Shown piece after piece: positions 48,865 through 58,532 of a stretch of DNA of 64,000 nucleotides. Numbering within the stretch: the first letter of the stretch is position 1; each line of letters begins with the position of its first letter. The stretch is taken from positions 125,387,279-125,451,278 of the forward strand of contig OX123183.2 in NCBI GenBank assembly GCA_944739405.2. Reading direction: 5' to 3'. The notes beneath the pieces were generated by a model. It was not told the origin of the DNA. It saw only the letters and a list, made by a program, of their open reading frames with translations, and did not search any database. This DNA comes from Euclidia mi (taxonomy: Eukaryota > Arthropoda > Insecta > Lepidoptera > Erebidae). The position numbers and the translations under genes are program-made.

Positions 48865-49640
48865 GCGGGTCTTCGGACTAAGAGGGAGGAAACCTCACTA
48901 AAAAGTTACCAAAGAGTGGCGCTTGCGCTGCTTGTCTCCGCGGGACTCCACCCGTGGGGACGGTCGGCGGGCGGTGTCGCCTTTTGCGGCGCCGCTCCTT
49001 TGCAGTGTCCCCGTTGGGCACTGCCTTCACGTCCCTCCCGGTACTCCTCTGGTCATCAGAGGGGACACGGGACGGGACATTGACGGGCTTGGTGTGTACT
49101 CACCCTACCGCCAAGCAGACAGCGGGGCTGTCTTTCTTCTTCCGTCTTCGGACGCCTTTTATTTAAAATTTTTTGTTTTGTTTTGTTTTTGTTTTGTTTA
49201 TTTTACGTTTTACTTTCTCTTTTTATTTTACTTTTATACCTTTTTATTTTTTACCTTTTGTTTTTGTTTCATTTTATATCTTTTAGTTTTTCTCTCTTTT
49301 CCCTTCTTTCATTCTCCCCTACCCCGCCCCGTTGTCACCGTCACCCCAATCTCGTAATCCCGTAGTTTGCAGTGTCTGTGGTCACGTCTCGCGGCTGTCT
49401 ACGGGACCGAGGGTCTTGGCTTAACCGCCCGGACCGCGTGCAAGGTAAGCACTATAAAAATCCCCTAATCCTAAGTTGCTGCCGCACGGCGAGAGGATGC
49501 ATGGCTGACAGGGAGGTCAGTTCCTAGTGCGGCCCCCTCAGGGCACCAGCCGCCGCCCTTGAGGTATTAGGCTTACCCGGGTATCGCGGGATCTCTGCCC
49601 GGGTGGACATTTTATTTCTCCCGCCCTCGTGGGATTCATT

Positions 49641-51665
49641 ATGGATGTTTCGTTATCACAAAAAACCCCCCCCATACCGAAGTCGGTTGACGAACCGACC
49701 CGCACGCCCAGTATTGCGGGTTCAAACGCGGAACGCGTTACATCGCTCAAGGAGCAGTTGGAGCTGTCCGAGTCGGATAGCTCCACAGTATCAATGATTA
49801 GCGTGCGCAGCGCGGAAAGCCCAAGTCGGGCACTGCGCAAGCGCCCACGCTCGGAGCCAGGCTCGGCTTCGAGCGATGAAGGAACCCCCACTAAACCTAA
49901 ACTAACGGTGAGGGGTTTCAAAACCCGTGGACGACCGCCCACCCACGGGCACTTTGTGGGCCTGGGCAAGGCTCGCGCGGAGCTCGCAGCCGCCAAGCGG
50001 CGCGCAAAGCTCCTCGAGCGCGACGAGGAGGAAGAGAGGTGCATCGAAGCGGCCACGAAGAAAGTGGTCGCAGATCGAAGCTCGCGTCTCTCGGAGACTT
50101 CCGCCACCGAGCCGGATGAGGCCACCGCCACCGATCTGCGGTCACGCCTCAAAAGCGCCCTGGAGGCCATAACTATGGTCTCCAAAAAGTCAAAGGGCCT
50201 TAAAGGGACGTGTCAGAAGTCCCTAAAGGAGTCGGTGGCCGCGATAAGTGAGATCGCGGATGCTCTCCTCAGCCGCACAGCGTCTGAGGAGACAAAGAAG
50301 CTGCAGGCGGAGAACGCACGCCTCGCCACTGAAATCGCGTCCCTTAGGCGCGAACAAGAGGAGCTCCGTACCGCATTCCAGAGGCGCGCGGAGGGCAATG
50401 CGCCGGACAAGGCCACGGAGGACTTGGCTGCCCTCCGCAGAGAGATGGCCCAGATGAGGCAGAGCCTCTCCGCCCTGGAGGGCAAATTACTAATAAGGCC
50501 CCCGACGGCGAGCCGGCAAGCGGCCCAACAACAGCAGCTGTCCCCACAGCCGACCCCGCAGCCATCAACCTCCTACGCGGCTGTAGCGGCTGCACCACGA
50601 GAGGCCACGACCACGGCGCACAAAAAAGCCGCGGCATCTAACGCCCCAAAGGGCAGGAAGAGGGGCCAGAAGAAGGCCCAGCCCGCTCCCGCTGCCCAGC
50701 AGACCAGCGTGCCAGCGACCTCCGCCCCCCCAGCTTCCCAACCTGATGGCTGGCAGACCGTCGGCGAAAAACAGCAGGCGGCGAAGGCCAGACGAAAAGC
50801 CACAAAAAAGGCAAAAAAGGCGGCAAAGAAGGCGGCCAAGAAGCTTCGCACCCCCAGCTCCACTGCAGTGGTATTAACACTGCAACCTGCAGCGTTGGAG
50901 CGGGGGACCACCTACGCGGAGCTTCTCAAGAAGGCCCGTGGGGCTATCGACCCCACCAAGCTGGGAATAACGGCGGGCCTCCGGTGTAAAATCACACAGA
51001 CCGGGGCCCGCCTCATCGAGGTGCCCGGGGCCGGTAGCGCCCAGCAGGCAGACGCACTAGCCTCGAGCCTCCGCCAACTCCTACCGGCGGAGGACGTGAA
51101 GATCACCAGGCCCCAAAAGAGCGCCGAGGTTCGGATCGGGGGCCTGGATGATTCAATAGTTGTTGATGAAGTGGTTGCCGCCGTCGCCAAGGCCGGGGAA
51201 TGTCCCCCGGACCAAATCAGGTGCGGTCCTATTCGCCCGGGCCGCGCTGGGATGGGCACAGCCATTCTAACTTGCCCAGTGGCTGTGGCTAAAAAGTTGG
51301 CCGATGGCCGTCGTGTATTGATAGGCTGGGTGTCAGCGCAAGTGCGGCTCCTGGAGCCGAAACCGCAGAGGTGCTTCCGCTGTTTGAGCGGTGGCCACGT
51401 TGGCGCAAAGTGCACCTCTGCGGTAGACTGTAGCGGCCGCTGCTTTAGATGCGGCCAGGCCGGCCATTTGGCCGCCAGTTGCGAGGCCCCGCCGCACTGC
51501 GTTTTGTGTGCGGCGGCGGGCAAGTCGGCCGATCATAGGGCCGGCACAAAAAGTTGCGCTGCACCCACGAAGAAGGCAGCAAGAGACGGCCAATCGGCCA
51601 ACAAGGGCGCCACTCCCGTGGCGAATAAGGCGCCAGGCGACACGCCACCAATGGATGTCCAATAA
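49641..51665 (+). CDS. SART-A2 ORF1: Gag-like nucleic-acid-binding protein (S15)
   Basis: ATG 49641 (MDVSLSQK) opens 674 codons; an upstream in-frame GTG at 49629 is less likely. Shared N-terminal blocks PKSVDEPTRTPSIAG and LELSESDSS are followed by KTRGRPPTHGHFVGLGKAR, a coiled-coil heptad region (KKLQAENARLATEIASLR), a Pro/Gln stretch, the Lys/Ala-rich block (KKAKKAAKKAAKKLRTP), the conserved domain (ALERGTTYAELLKKARG to LLEPKPQ) and knuckles CFRCLSGGHVGAKC (about 578-591), CFRCGQAGHLAASC and CVLC...H...C. It differs from A1 (S5, S9) mainly in the first dozen residues and the linker near residues 340-380. It should bind element RNA and assist telomere targeting. Confidence 0.93.
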   Translation: MDVSLSQKTPPIPKSVDEPTRTPSIAGSNAERVTSLKEQLELSESDSSTVSMISVRSAESPSRALRKRPRSEPGSASSDEGTPTKPKLTVRGFKTRGRPPTHGHFVGLGKARAELAAAKRRAKLLERDEEEERCIEAATKKVVADRSSRLSETSATEPDEATATDLRSRLKSALEAITMVSKKSKGLKGTCQKSLKESVAAISEIADALLSRTASEETKKLQAENARLATEIASLRREQEELRTAFQRRAEGNAPDKATEDLAALRREMAQMRQSLSALEGKLLIRPPTASRQAAQQQQLSPQPTPQPSTSYAAVAAAPREATTTAHKKAAASNAPKGRKRGQKKAQPAPAAQQTSVPATSAPPASQPDGWQTVGEKQQAAKARRKATKKAKKAAKKAAKKLRTPSSTAVVLTLQPAALERGTTYAELLKKARGAIDPTKLGITAGLRCKITQTGARLIEVPGAGSAQQADALASSLRQLLPAEDVKITRPQKSAEVRIGGLDDSIVVDEVVAAVAKAGECPPDQIRCGPIRPGRAGMGTAILTCPVAVAKKLADGRRVLIGWVSAQVRLLEPKPQRCFRCLSGGHVGAKCTSAVDCSGRCFRCGQAGHLAASCEAPPHCVLCAAAGKSADHRAGTKSCAAPTKKAARDGQSANKGATPVANKAPGDTPPMDVQ

Positions 51666-54600
51666 TGGCACCATATCTCCGCCTTATCCAGGCGAACATC
51701 AACCACTGCGCCAGGGCTCAGGATCTTCTTCTCCAGAGCATGGCGCAGTGGTCAATAAACGTCGCCCTCGTCGCCGAGCCGTATTTTATCCCCCCCCGTG
51801 ATGATTGGGTGGGGGACCTCAGCGGCTCGGTGGCGCTAATTTCGTTAGCCGCCGCCCGCACCCCGTCCTTCGAGAACATCTACCGAGGGCGGGGCTGCGT
51901 CGCAGCACTCATAAAGGATACGGTTGTGGTGGGTGGCTACTTCTCACCCAACCGTTCCCTCGCCGACTTCGAGGAGTATCTCCTCGAATTGAACGTTGTC
52001 GTCGCTCGCAGCCGTCCTCGCGTCGTGCTCTTCACCGGGGACCTCAACGCCAAGTCTACGGCTTGGGGTTCTCCGGCCACAGACGCTAGAGGCGAGCTGC
52101 TGGAGCAGTGGGCCGTCGAGAACGGCCTGCTCGTCCTCAATCAGGGGTCAGTGCATACGTGCGTGCGTCAGCGGGGCGGTTCCATTGTGGACGTTTCATT
52201 CGCGAGCCCCGTACTAGCACGCCGTATCCGAGACTGGCGCGTCGTCGAGGAGGTGGAGACGTTGTCGGACCATCGTTATATTCGGTTCGACGTCTCCGCC
52301 GAAACAGTCAACTCCGACGCCCCAGTCCGAAGAGGCCCGATTGAGGGCGGTCCGCGTTGGGCCTTGAAAAGGCTGAATCGGGAGGCCCTCCTGGAAGCCT
52401 CCATAGTTCAGGCCTGGGTATCAACACCTTCCAGGCCTGACGATATTAATATGGAGGCGGATTGGTTCAGGGGGGCAATGACGCAAGTTTGCGATGCGGC
52501 GATGCCTAGAGTCCGTAACACGTCTGGGCCACGCCGGGTGTACTGGTGGAACGACACCATCGCGCAGTTGCGGCGAATCTGCGTCGCAGCGCGCCGCCAG
52601 TACGCCCGGTTTCGCAGGAGGCGTCGCCGCCCTCCCGATTCCATTGCCCGGGAGGCGGAATTGTACGAGGCATACAGAGCGGCCAAAAACAATTTGAAGG
52701 AAGCTATCTGGCGGGCCAAGCAAGACGCCCGCCAGGAACTGCTGGAGACGCTAAATGAAGATCCGTGGGGGCGCCCATACTTGATGGTCAGGAACAAGTT
52801 ACGTTCCTGGGCGCCCCCTCTAACGGAAAGTCTCCGGCCACAGCTAGTGGAAGAGGTTGTGGCCGCTCTGTTCCCGTCGCGGGCGGAATATATCCCTCCG
52901 CCCATGACGGCGCCGCCTTCCGCGGCAGCCAACGCGGACATAGACGACGACGTTCCCGAGGTGACTCGGGTAGAACTCCGAGCGGCGGTGGTGAGGATAA
53001 AAAACACCGCCCCAGGACCCGACGGCATTCCTGGCCGAGCGTGGGTCCTGGCAATAGAGGAGCTCGGACCCCGACTAGGGAGACTCCTCACAGCGTGCCT
53101 TGAGGGGGGCCAGTTTCCACGAGCCTGGAAAACGGGGAAACTGGTCCTCATCAGAAAGGCAGGGCGCCCGGCGGACAGCCCGTCCGCCTACCGGCCCATA
53201 GTGTTGTTGGACGAGGTCGCGAAGATCTTCGAGTATATCATCGCGGAGCGCCTCGTCCACCACCTTACCACGGTGGGCCCGGATTTGGCGGACGTGCAGT
53301 TTGGTTTCCGCCGAGGGCGCTCAACAATAGACGCTATCAGGTCAGTGAGGAGTCTGGCGGAGGAAGAGGTTTCCCGGGGCGGGGTGGTTCTGGCGGTGTC
53401 TCTTGACATCGCCAACGCTTTCAACACCCTGCCCTGGAGTTGTATTCGTGAGGCACTCACCTATCATCGAGTGCCTCCATACCTCCGCCGTATAGTCGGG
53501 GATTATTTAAGTGAGAGAGACATCATCTACCCGAGTCATCTCGGTATTAGTCGGCGAGTTATGTCGTGCGGTGTTCCACAGGGGTCGGTCCTCGGCCCCC
53601 TTCTGTGGAACATCGGCTACGACTGGGTGCTGCGCGGTACGCTCCTCCCTGGCGTGGGTGTCACTTGTTACGCCGACGACACCCTCGTCACTGCGAGTGA
53701 TAAGACGTACCGGGCGGCGGCTATAAGGGCGACCGCTGGGGTCGCACAAGTCGTTAGTAGGATCCGGCGTTTGGGCCTAGAGGTGGCCCTGTCTAAATCC
53801 GAGGCCATTTGTTTCCACGGGCCTCGGAAACGGCCACCCGCAGAGGCCCACATTATGGTAGGAGGGGTCCGCATCGGCATCGGGACGAGCTTAAAATACC
53901 TGGGGCTCGTACTCGATAGCCGATGGGATTTCCGTGAGCACTTCAGACGCTTGGCCCCCAAACTTCTAGGGGCAGCGGCAGGATTATCGCGACTGCTGCC
54001 CAATCTGGGGGGGCCAACCGCCTCCTGCCGGAGGCTCTACGAAGGAGTCGTGCGGTCCATGGCCCTTTACGGGGCCCCGATATGGGCACAAGACCTGACG
54101 GCCCACAATACCACGGCGCTTCGCGCACCGCAGCGTGCAATGGCCGTCAGGTTAATACGAGGCTACCGCACGGTCTCCTTCGAGACAGCGAGCCTCCTAG
54201 CCGGATCACCGCCCTGGGATCTGGAAGCTGAGCTGCTGGCGTCACTCTATACATGGCGCCAGCAAGCTCTGGAGCAGGGCGAGAGACCGGCGCACCGTGA
54301 CATCGAGGCGCGTCGGTCGGAGCTCCGCCAGATCCTAGTGGCGGAGTGGAAGAGCAGACTTGTGCACCCCAGCGCCGGGCACGCCACGATAGTGGCGGTA
54401 AGTCCCGTGGTTGAAGAGTGGTCGGAGAGACGTCACGGCGTCCTCACCTTCCGGCTGACACAAATCCTCACCGGCCATGGTTGTTTTGGCCGGTATTTGT
54501 GGAGGATAGGCCGGGAGGAAACGCCCGGATGCCACCATTGTGGCAGCAGCCGCGACCCCGTAGAAGACACGGCGCTGCATACATTGGCGAAGTGCCCAGC

Positions 54601-54841
54601 CTGGGCATCGCAGCGCCGTGATCTGGTCGCGGTTCTCGATACGGTTACCCTCTCGCTCCCGGCCGTAGTTCTGTCTATGGTCCGGAGTGAGAGGTCCTGG
54701 AACGCCGTCGCCTCCTTCTGCGAAGCAGTCATGCTGAGCAAGGAGGCGGCGGAGCGGGAGAGGGAAATACATCGCCCTCTCCCCAACCGTAGGTCCGGGC
54801 GTCGAGGACGTCGAATAAGAGATGACCTCCGACCACCCTAA
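51665..54841 (+). CDS. SART-A ORF2: AP-like endonuclease and reverse transcriptase (S15)
   Basis: This is an intact 1058-aa protein starting in the UAAUG overlap. Endonuclease residues are E38, D126 and N128 (GDLNAK), D176 and D202-H203. RT motifs are IKNTAPGPDGIPG, YRPIVLLDEVAK, FGFRRGRSTIDAI, VSLDIANAFN (D580), GVPQGSVLGPLL and YADD at 668-671. The C-terminal C-x2-C-x12-H-x4-C and an Arg-rich tail are present. It keeps the consensus N and T at the two sites changed in S9. Private changes (AEAHIM, AQDLTAHNTTAL, LAKCPAW) lie outside the catalytic boxes. The reaction is nicking of telomeric repeat DNA and target-primed copying of the element RNA. Confidence 0.94.
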   Translation: MAPYLRLIQANINHCARAQDLLLQSMAQWSINVALVAEPYFIPPRDDWVGDLSGSVALISLAAARTPSFENIYRGRGCVAALIKDTVVVGGYFSPNRSLADFEEYLLELNVVVARSRPRVVLFTGDLNAKSTAWGSPATDARGELLEQWAVENGLLVLNQGSVHTCVRQRGGSIVDVSFASPVLARRIRDWRVVEEVETLSDHRYIRFDVSAETVNSDAPVRRGPIEGGPRWALKRLNREALLEASIVQAWVSTPSRPDDINMEADWFRGAMTQVCDAAMPRVRNTSGPRRVYWWNDTIAQLRRICVAARRQYARFRRRRRRPPDSIAREAELYEAYRAAKNNLKEAIWRAKQDARQELLETLNEDPWGRPYLMVRNKLRSWAPPLTESLRPQLVEEVVAALFPSRAEYIPPPMTAPPSAAANADIDDDVPEVTRVELRAAVVRIKNTAPGPDGIPGRAWVLAIEELGPRLGRLLTACLEGGQFPRAWKTGKLVLIRKAGRPADSPSAYRPIVLLDEVAKIFEYIIAERLVHHLTTVGPDLADVQFGFRRGRSTIDAIRSVRSLAEEEVSRGGVVLAVSLDIANAFNTLPWSCIREALTYHRVPPYLRRIVGDYLSERDIIYPSHLGISRRVMSCGVPQGSVLGPLLWNIGYDWVLRGTLLPGVGVTCYADDTLVTASDKTYRAAAIRATAGVAQVVSRIRRLGLEVALSKSEAICFHGPRKRPPAEAHIMVGGVRIGIGTSLKYLGLVLDSRWDFREHFRRLAPKLLGAAAGLSRLLPNLGGPTASCRRLYEGVVRSMALYGAPIWAQDLTAHNTTALRAPQRAMAVRLIRGYRTVSFETASLLAGSPPWDLEAELLASLYTWRQQALEQGERPAHRDIEARRSELRQILVAEWKSRLVHPSAGHATIVAVSPVVEEWSERRHGVLTFRLTQILTGHGCFGRYLWRIGREETPGCHHCGSSRDPVEDTALHTLAKCPAWASQRRDLVAVLDTVTLSLPAVVLSMVRSERSWNAVASFCEAVMLSKEAAEREREIHRPLPNRRSGRRGRRIRDDLRPP

Positions 54842-55302
54842 TTTAATTTAGTGCCTGCGGACGGTGAGCGCTGGGGCTGCTCCCTGTCCGCCTAAAGGCG
54901 GGAGGCGGTGCGTGTCCTCGCCGCCTCCCAAGTAGCTTTGTGAGGTGATGGATGCAAGAAGTTTGATGGATGCAAGAAGTTTGATGGATGATTGCGAGAT
55001 CATATGTAGACGGGGCCCGCCAACACCAACGGCGGGCCAATCCCGGGCGGGGTCGCGAGAAAGTATGCAAATCGCGAATCGCGTGACCCCGCCAACACAC
55101 GGGACCCGTAGGGACACCGCGGTGGTTTTTAGTGGGTATGCCCCGAACGCCTTTAGGGGAGAGCCTCCACATACCTCCTCCGCCAGTCCCAAGCCTAGCC
55201 GTTCTAATGGCTGGGTTGGCGGAGTTGAGATGACTCATAAGGAGAGTTTTACCACCGTAGTGAACAAAAAAAAAAAAAAAAAAGGTTAGGTTCGGGCACG
55301 CC

Positions 55303-55890
55303 CCCCCCCCGTGGGATCTCCACCTTGTCGTGGTGGGGGGGCTCAGTAACCGTGGATTGGTGACCCGCGGTGAAGCTAAGAGGGATCCAGGAGGGGACGC
55401 TCCGCGTGGGCTTGACGGGGCCTGCGCAGGATGCGTCCAACGGTGCGGGTGCGGGGGACAGTTCTGTCTGTCCCTCGCAGTCGGGTGCGGTCGCGGGAGG
55501 AGAGGCGTGTCAGTGTTGCGTTGCCGCGCGCCCTATCTCTCGCGACCAAATGGGGGCGCACCATTCGATGCGTCGCGGTGGGGCCGCAGAGGAAGAGGAG
55601 ATGCGGTGTTGCGTTGCCGTCCTCCCTATCCTCTGCGGCCGCTGGGTGTTTTGGCGGCGGAGCCCAACACCTTAATCCGCCGCCAAGGGGGTTTTGTTCG
55701 GGGCCCGCCTGACCATCTGGCGGGCCAATACCCGTCGGGGGGTTGCGACGTATGCTTGGGCGAAACCCGACCCTCCGACACATGGGTACATGAGGCACAC
55801 GGGTTGGTTTTTAGTCAGTAAGAGTCTGACAGCCCCCTTCGCCCATCCCCCAGGGCGGAGGGACTCCATGAGGATTTTCCAACCCGAAAC

Positions 55891-55946
<56 letters not shown>
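55303..55946 (+). mobile_element. U5: full-length U element, subtype b, nested in S16
   Basis: It starts with a C-run and GTGGGATCTCCACC and ends AACCCGAAACC plus 55 A. A 14-bp duplication GGTTCGGGCACGCC flanks it (55289-55302 and 55947-55960). In the 3' structure, hairpin 1 is GGCCCGCC (55702-55709) with GGCGGGCC (55719-55726), and the closing stem is CGGGTTGG (55800-55807) with CCAACCCG (55879-55886), 5 nt before poly(A). Confidence 0.9.
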
Positions 55947-55948
<2 letters not shown>

Positions 55949-55950
55949 TT

Positions 55951-56861
55951 CGGGCACGCCACGATAGTGGCGGTAAGTCCCGTGGTTGATGAGTGGTTGG
56001 AGAGACGTCACGGCGTCCTCACCTTCCGGTTGACTCAAATCCTTACCGGCCATGGTTGTTTTGGCCGGTATTTGTGGAGGATAGGCCGGGAGGAAACGCC
56101 CGGATGCCACCATTGTGGCAGCAGCCGCGACCCTGTCGAAGACACGGCGTTGCATACTTTGGCGGAATGCCCAGCTTGGGCATCGCAGCGCCGTGATCTG
56201 GTCGCGGCTCTGAATACGGTTGTCCTCTCGCTCCCGGCCGTAGTTCTGTCTATGGTCCGGAGTGAGAGGTCTTGGAACGCCGTCGCCTCTTTCTGCGAAG
56301 CAGTCATGCTGAGCAAGGAGGCGGCGGAGCGGGAGAGGGAAATACATCGCCCTCTCCCCAACCGTAGGTCCGGGCGTCGGGGACGTCGAACTAGAGACGA
56401 CCTCCGACCACCGTAAATTTATTGCCTGCGGACGGTGAGCGCTGGGGCTGCTCCCTGTCCGCCAAAAGGCGGGAGGCGGCGCGTGTCCTCGCCGCCTCCC
56501 AAGTAGCTTTGTGTGGTGATGGATGCCAGAAGTTTGATGTATGCAAGAAGTTTGATGGATGATTGCGAGATCATAATGAGACGGGGCCCGCCAACACCAA
56601 CGGCGGGCCAATCCCGGGCGGGGTCGCGAGAAAGTATGCAAATCGCGAATCGCGTGACCCCGCCAACACACGGGACCCGTAGGGACACCGCGGTGGTTTT
56701 TAGTGGGTATGCCCCGAACGCCTTTAGGGGAGAGCCTCCACATACCTCCTCCGCCAGTCCCAAACCTAGCCGTTCTAATGGCTGGGTTGGCGGAGTTGAG
56801 ATGACTCATAAGGAGAGTTTTACCACCGTAGTGAACAAAAAAAAAAAAAAAAAAAAAAAAA
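55951..56861 (+). mobile_element. Short SART-A' copy S16
   Basis: It begins CGGGCACGCCACGATAG after GGTT. Its first ten bases also lie at 55293-55302, because U5 entered 10 bp into it. The ORF2 C-terminal frame is open to 56416. An A-type 3' UTR and 25 A follow. Its sequence is nearly that of S7, S8 and S11. Confidence 0.9.
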
Positions 56862-56880
56862 GGTTAGGTTAGGTTAGGTT
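56862..56880 (+). repeat. Telomeric (TTAGG)n tract
   Basis: Nearly four GGTTA units before the native 5' end of S17. It is the last telomeric tract in the window. Confidence 0.95.
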
Positions 56881-57024
56881 GGGGTGCGTGTCAGAAACCT
56901 CCGCGTGGTGCACCCCGGGCAACGCGAGCATCAGCTCGCGGCTAATTCTGACAGTGGGCGGACGGTGGGTCGAACTCCGACTACCGTCCGGTTACCAACG
57001 CGTAATCCCGACTCTTTCGGGACC

Positions 57025-57483
57025 GCGGGTCTTCGGGCTGCGAGCAAGACAAGCTCTCTAAAAAATTACCCGGAATTGGGGGTCCTTCGGGGCCCCGCTT
57101 CCACCCGTTCCCGTACGGCTCCTTTTGGGGTCTTGCGGGGACACTTGGGCGGGCGGGCTCGCTTCCTGCGCCTTTTGTGGGTTGCGGGCATGGTCGAACT
57201 CCGACCACCGTTCGGTCAAAACGCGTTAGCAGGGGGCTTTTTGGCCTCCTGCCCGCGGGTCTTCGGGCTGCGAGCAAGACAAGCTCACTAAAAAATCACC
57301 CGGAATTGGGGGTACTTCGGGACCCCGCTTCCACCCCGTTCCCGTACGGCTCCTTTTGGGGTCTTGCGGGGACACTTGGGCGGGCGGGCTCGCTTCCTGC
57401 GCCTTTTGTGGGTTGCGGGCATGGTCGAACTCCGGCCACCGTCCGGTCAACGCGTTAGCAGGGGGCTTTTTGGCCTCCTGCCC
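57025..57483 (+). repeat. 5' UTR tandem monomers of S17 (2 units)
   Basis: Units start at 57025 and 57255, with a degenerate start at 57484. Confidence 0.9.
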
Positions 57484-58256
57484 GCGGGTCTTCGGACTAA
57501 GAGGGAGAAAACCTCACTAAAAAGTTACCAAAGAGTGGCGCTTGCGCTGCTTGTCTCCGCGGGACTCCACCCGTGGGGACGGTCGGCGGGCGGTGTCGCC
57601 TTTTGCGGCGCCGCTCCTTTGCAGTGTCCCCGTTGGGCACTGCCTTCACGTCCCTCCCGGTACTCCTCTGGTCATCAGAGGGGACACGGGACGGGACATT
57701 GACGGGCTTGGTGTGTACTCACCCTACCGCCAAGCAGACAGCGGGGCTGTCTTTCTTCTTCCGTCTACGGACGCCTTTTATTTTAAAATTTTTTTGTTTT
57801 GTTTTTGTTTTGTTTATTTTACGTTTTACTTTCTCTTTTTATTTTACTTTTATACCTTTTTACTTTACCTTTTGTTTTTGTTTTATTTTATATCTTTTAG
57901 TTTTTTCTCTCTTTTCCCTTCTTTCAATCTCCCCCCCCCCCGCCCCGTTGTCACCGTCACCCCAATCTCGTAATCCCGTAGTTTGCAGTGTCTGTGGTCA
58001 CGTCTCGCGGCTGTCTACGGGACCGAGGGTCTTGGCTTAACCGCCCGGACCGCGTGCAAGGTAAGCACTATAAAAATCCCCTAATCCTAAGTTGCTGCCG
58101 CACGGCGAGAGGATGCATGGCTGACAGGGAGGTCAGTTCCTAGTGCGGCCCCCTCAGGGCACCAGCCGCCGCCCTTGAGGTATTAGGCTTACCCGGGTAT
58201 CGCGGGATCTCTGCCCGGGTGGACATTTTATTTCTCCCGCCCTCGTGGGATTCATT

Positions 58257-58372
58257 ATGGATGTTTCTTTATTACAAAAAACCCCCCCCATACCGAAGTC
58301 GGTTGACGAACCGACCCGCACGCCCAGTATTGCGGGTTCAAACGCGGAGCGCGTTACATCGCTCAAGGAGCA
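58257..58372 (+). pseudogene. SART-A2 ORF1 5' part (S17), split by insertion
   Basis: ATG 58257 (MDVSLLQK) opens ~38 codons matching S15 ORF1 (PKSVDEPTRTPSIAG) up to LKEH, where the minus-strand R1-clade element enters. The rest of ORF1 continues at 63816-64000 (LELSESDSSTVSMISVRSAE onward), in line with S15, and is cut by the window end. Without the insertion the visible frame would be open; the insertion is the only defect seen. Confidence 0.85.
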
Positions 58373-58532
58373 TTCCCTCCTCCACCTCATGGTCCCACCA
58401 CCCGTATGGGTATATGGACCGAATCATGGGAGAGACGCGCGGTACTTGCTGTATGCTCTTTCCCGCGCGCCCGTTGCAGGCTCCCTACAAATTTCGTCCC
58501 TTTGCCACTCTCCCCATTCAGGGGCGGCTCTA

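Larger units (their letters stand above)
48256..55283 (+). mobile_element. SART-A2 copy S15, complete with both ORFs open
   Basis: The native 5' end GGGGTGCGTGTCAG is separated from TTAGG by an extra CGGGC. There are two 5' UTR monomers, ORF1 of 674 codons, ORF2 of 1058 codons, UAAUG at 51663-51667, an A-type 3' UTR and about 18 A. Total length is about 7.0 kb. It is the best-preserved family A element in the window. Confidence 0.93.
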
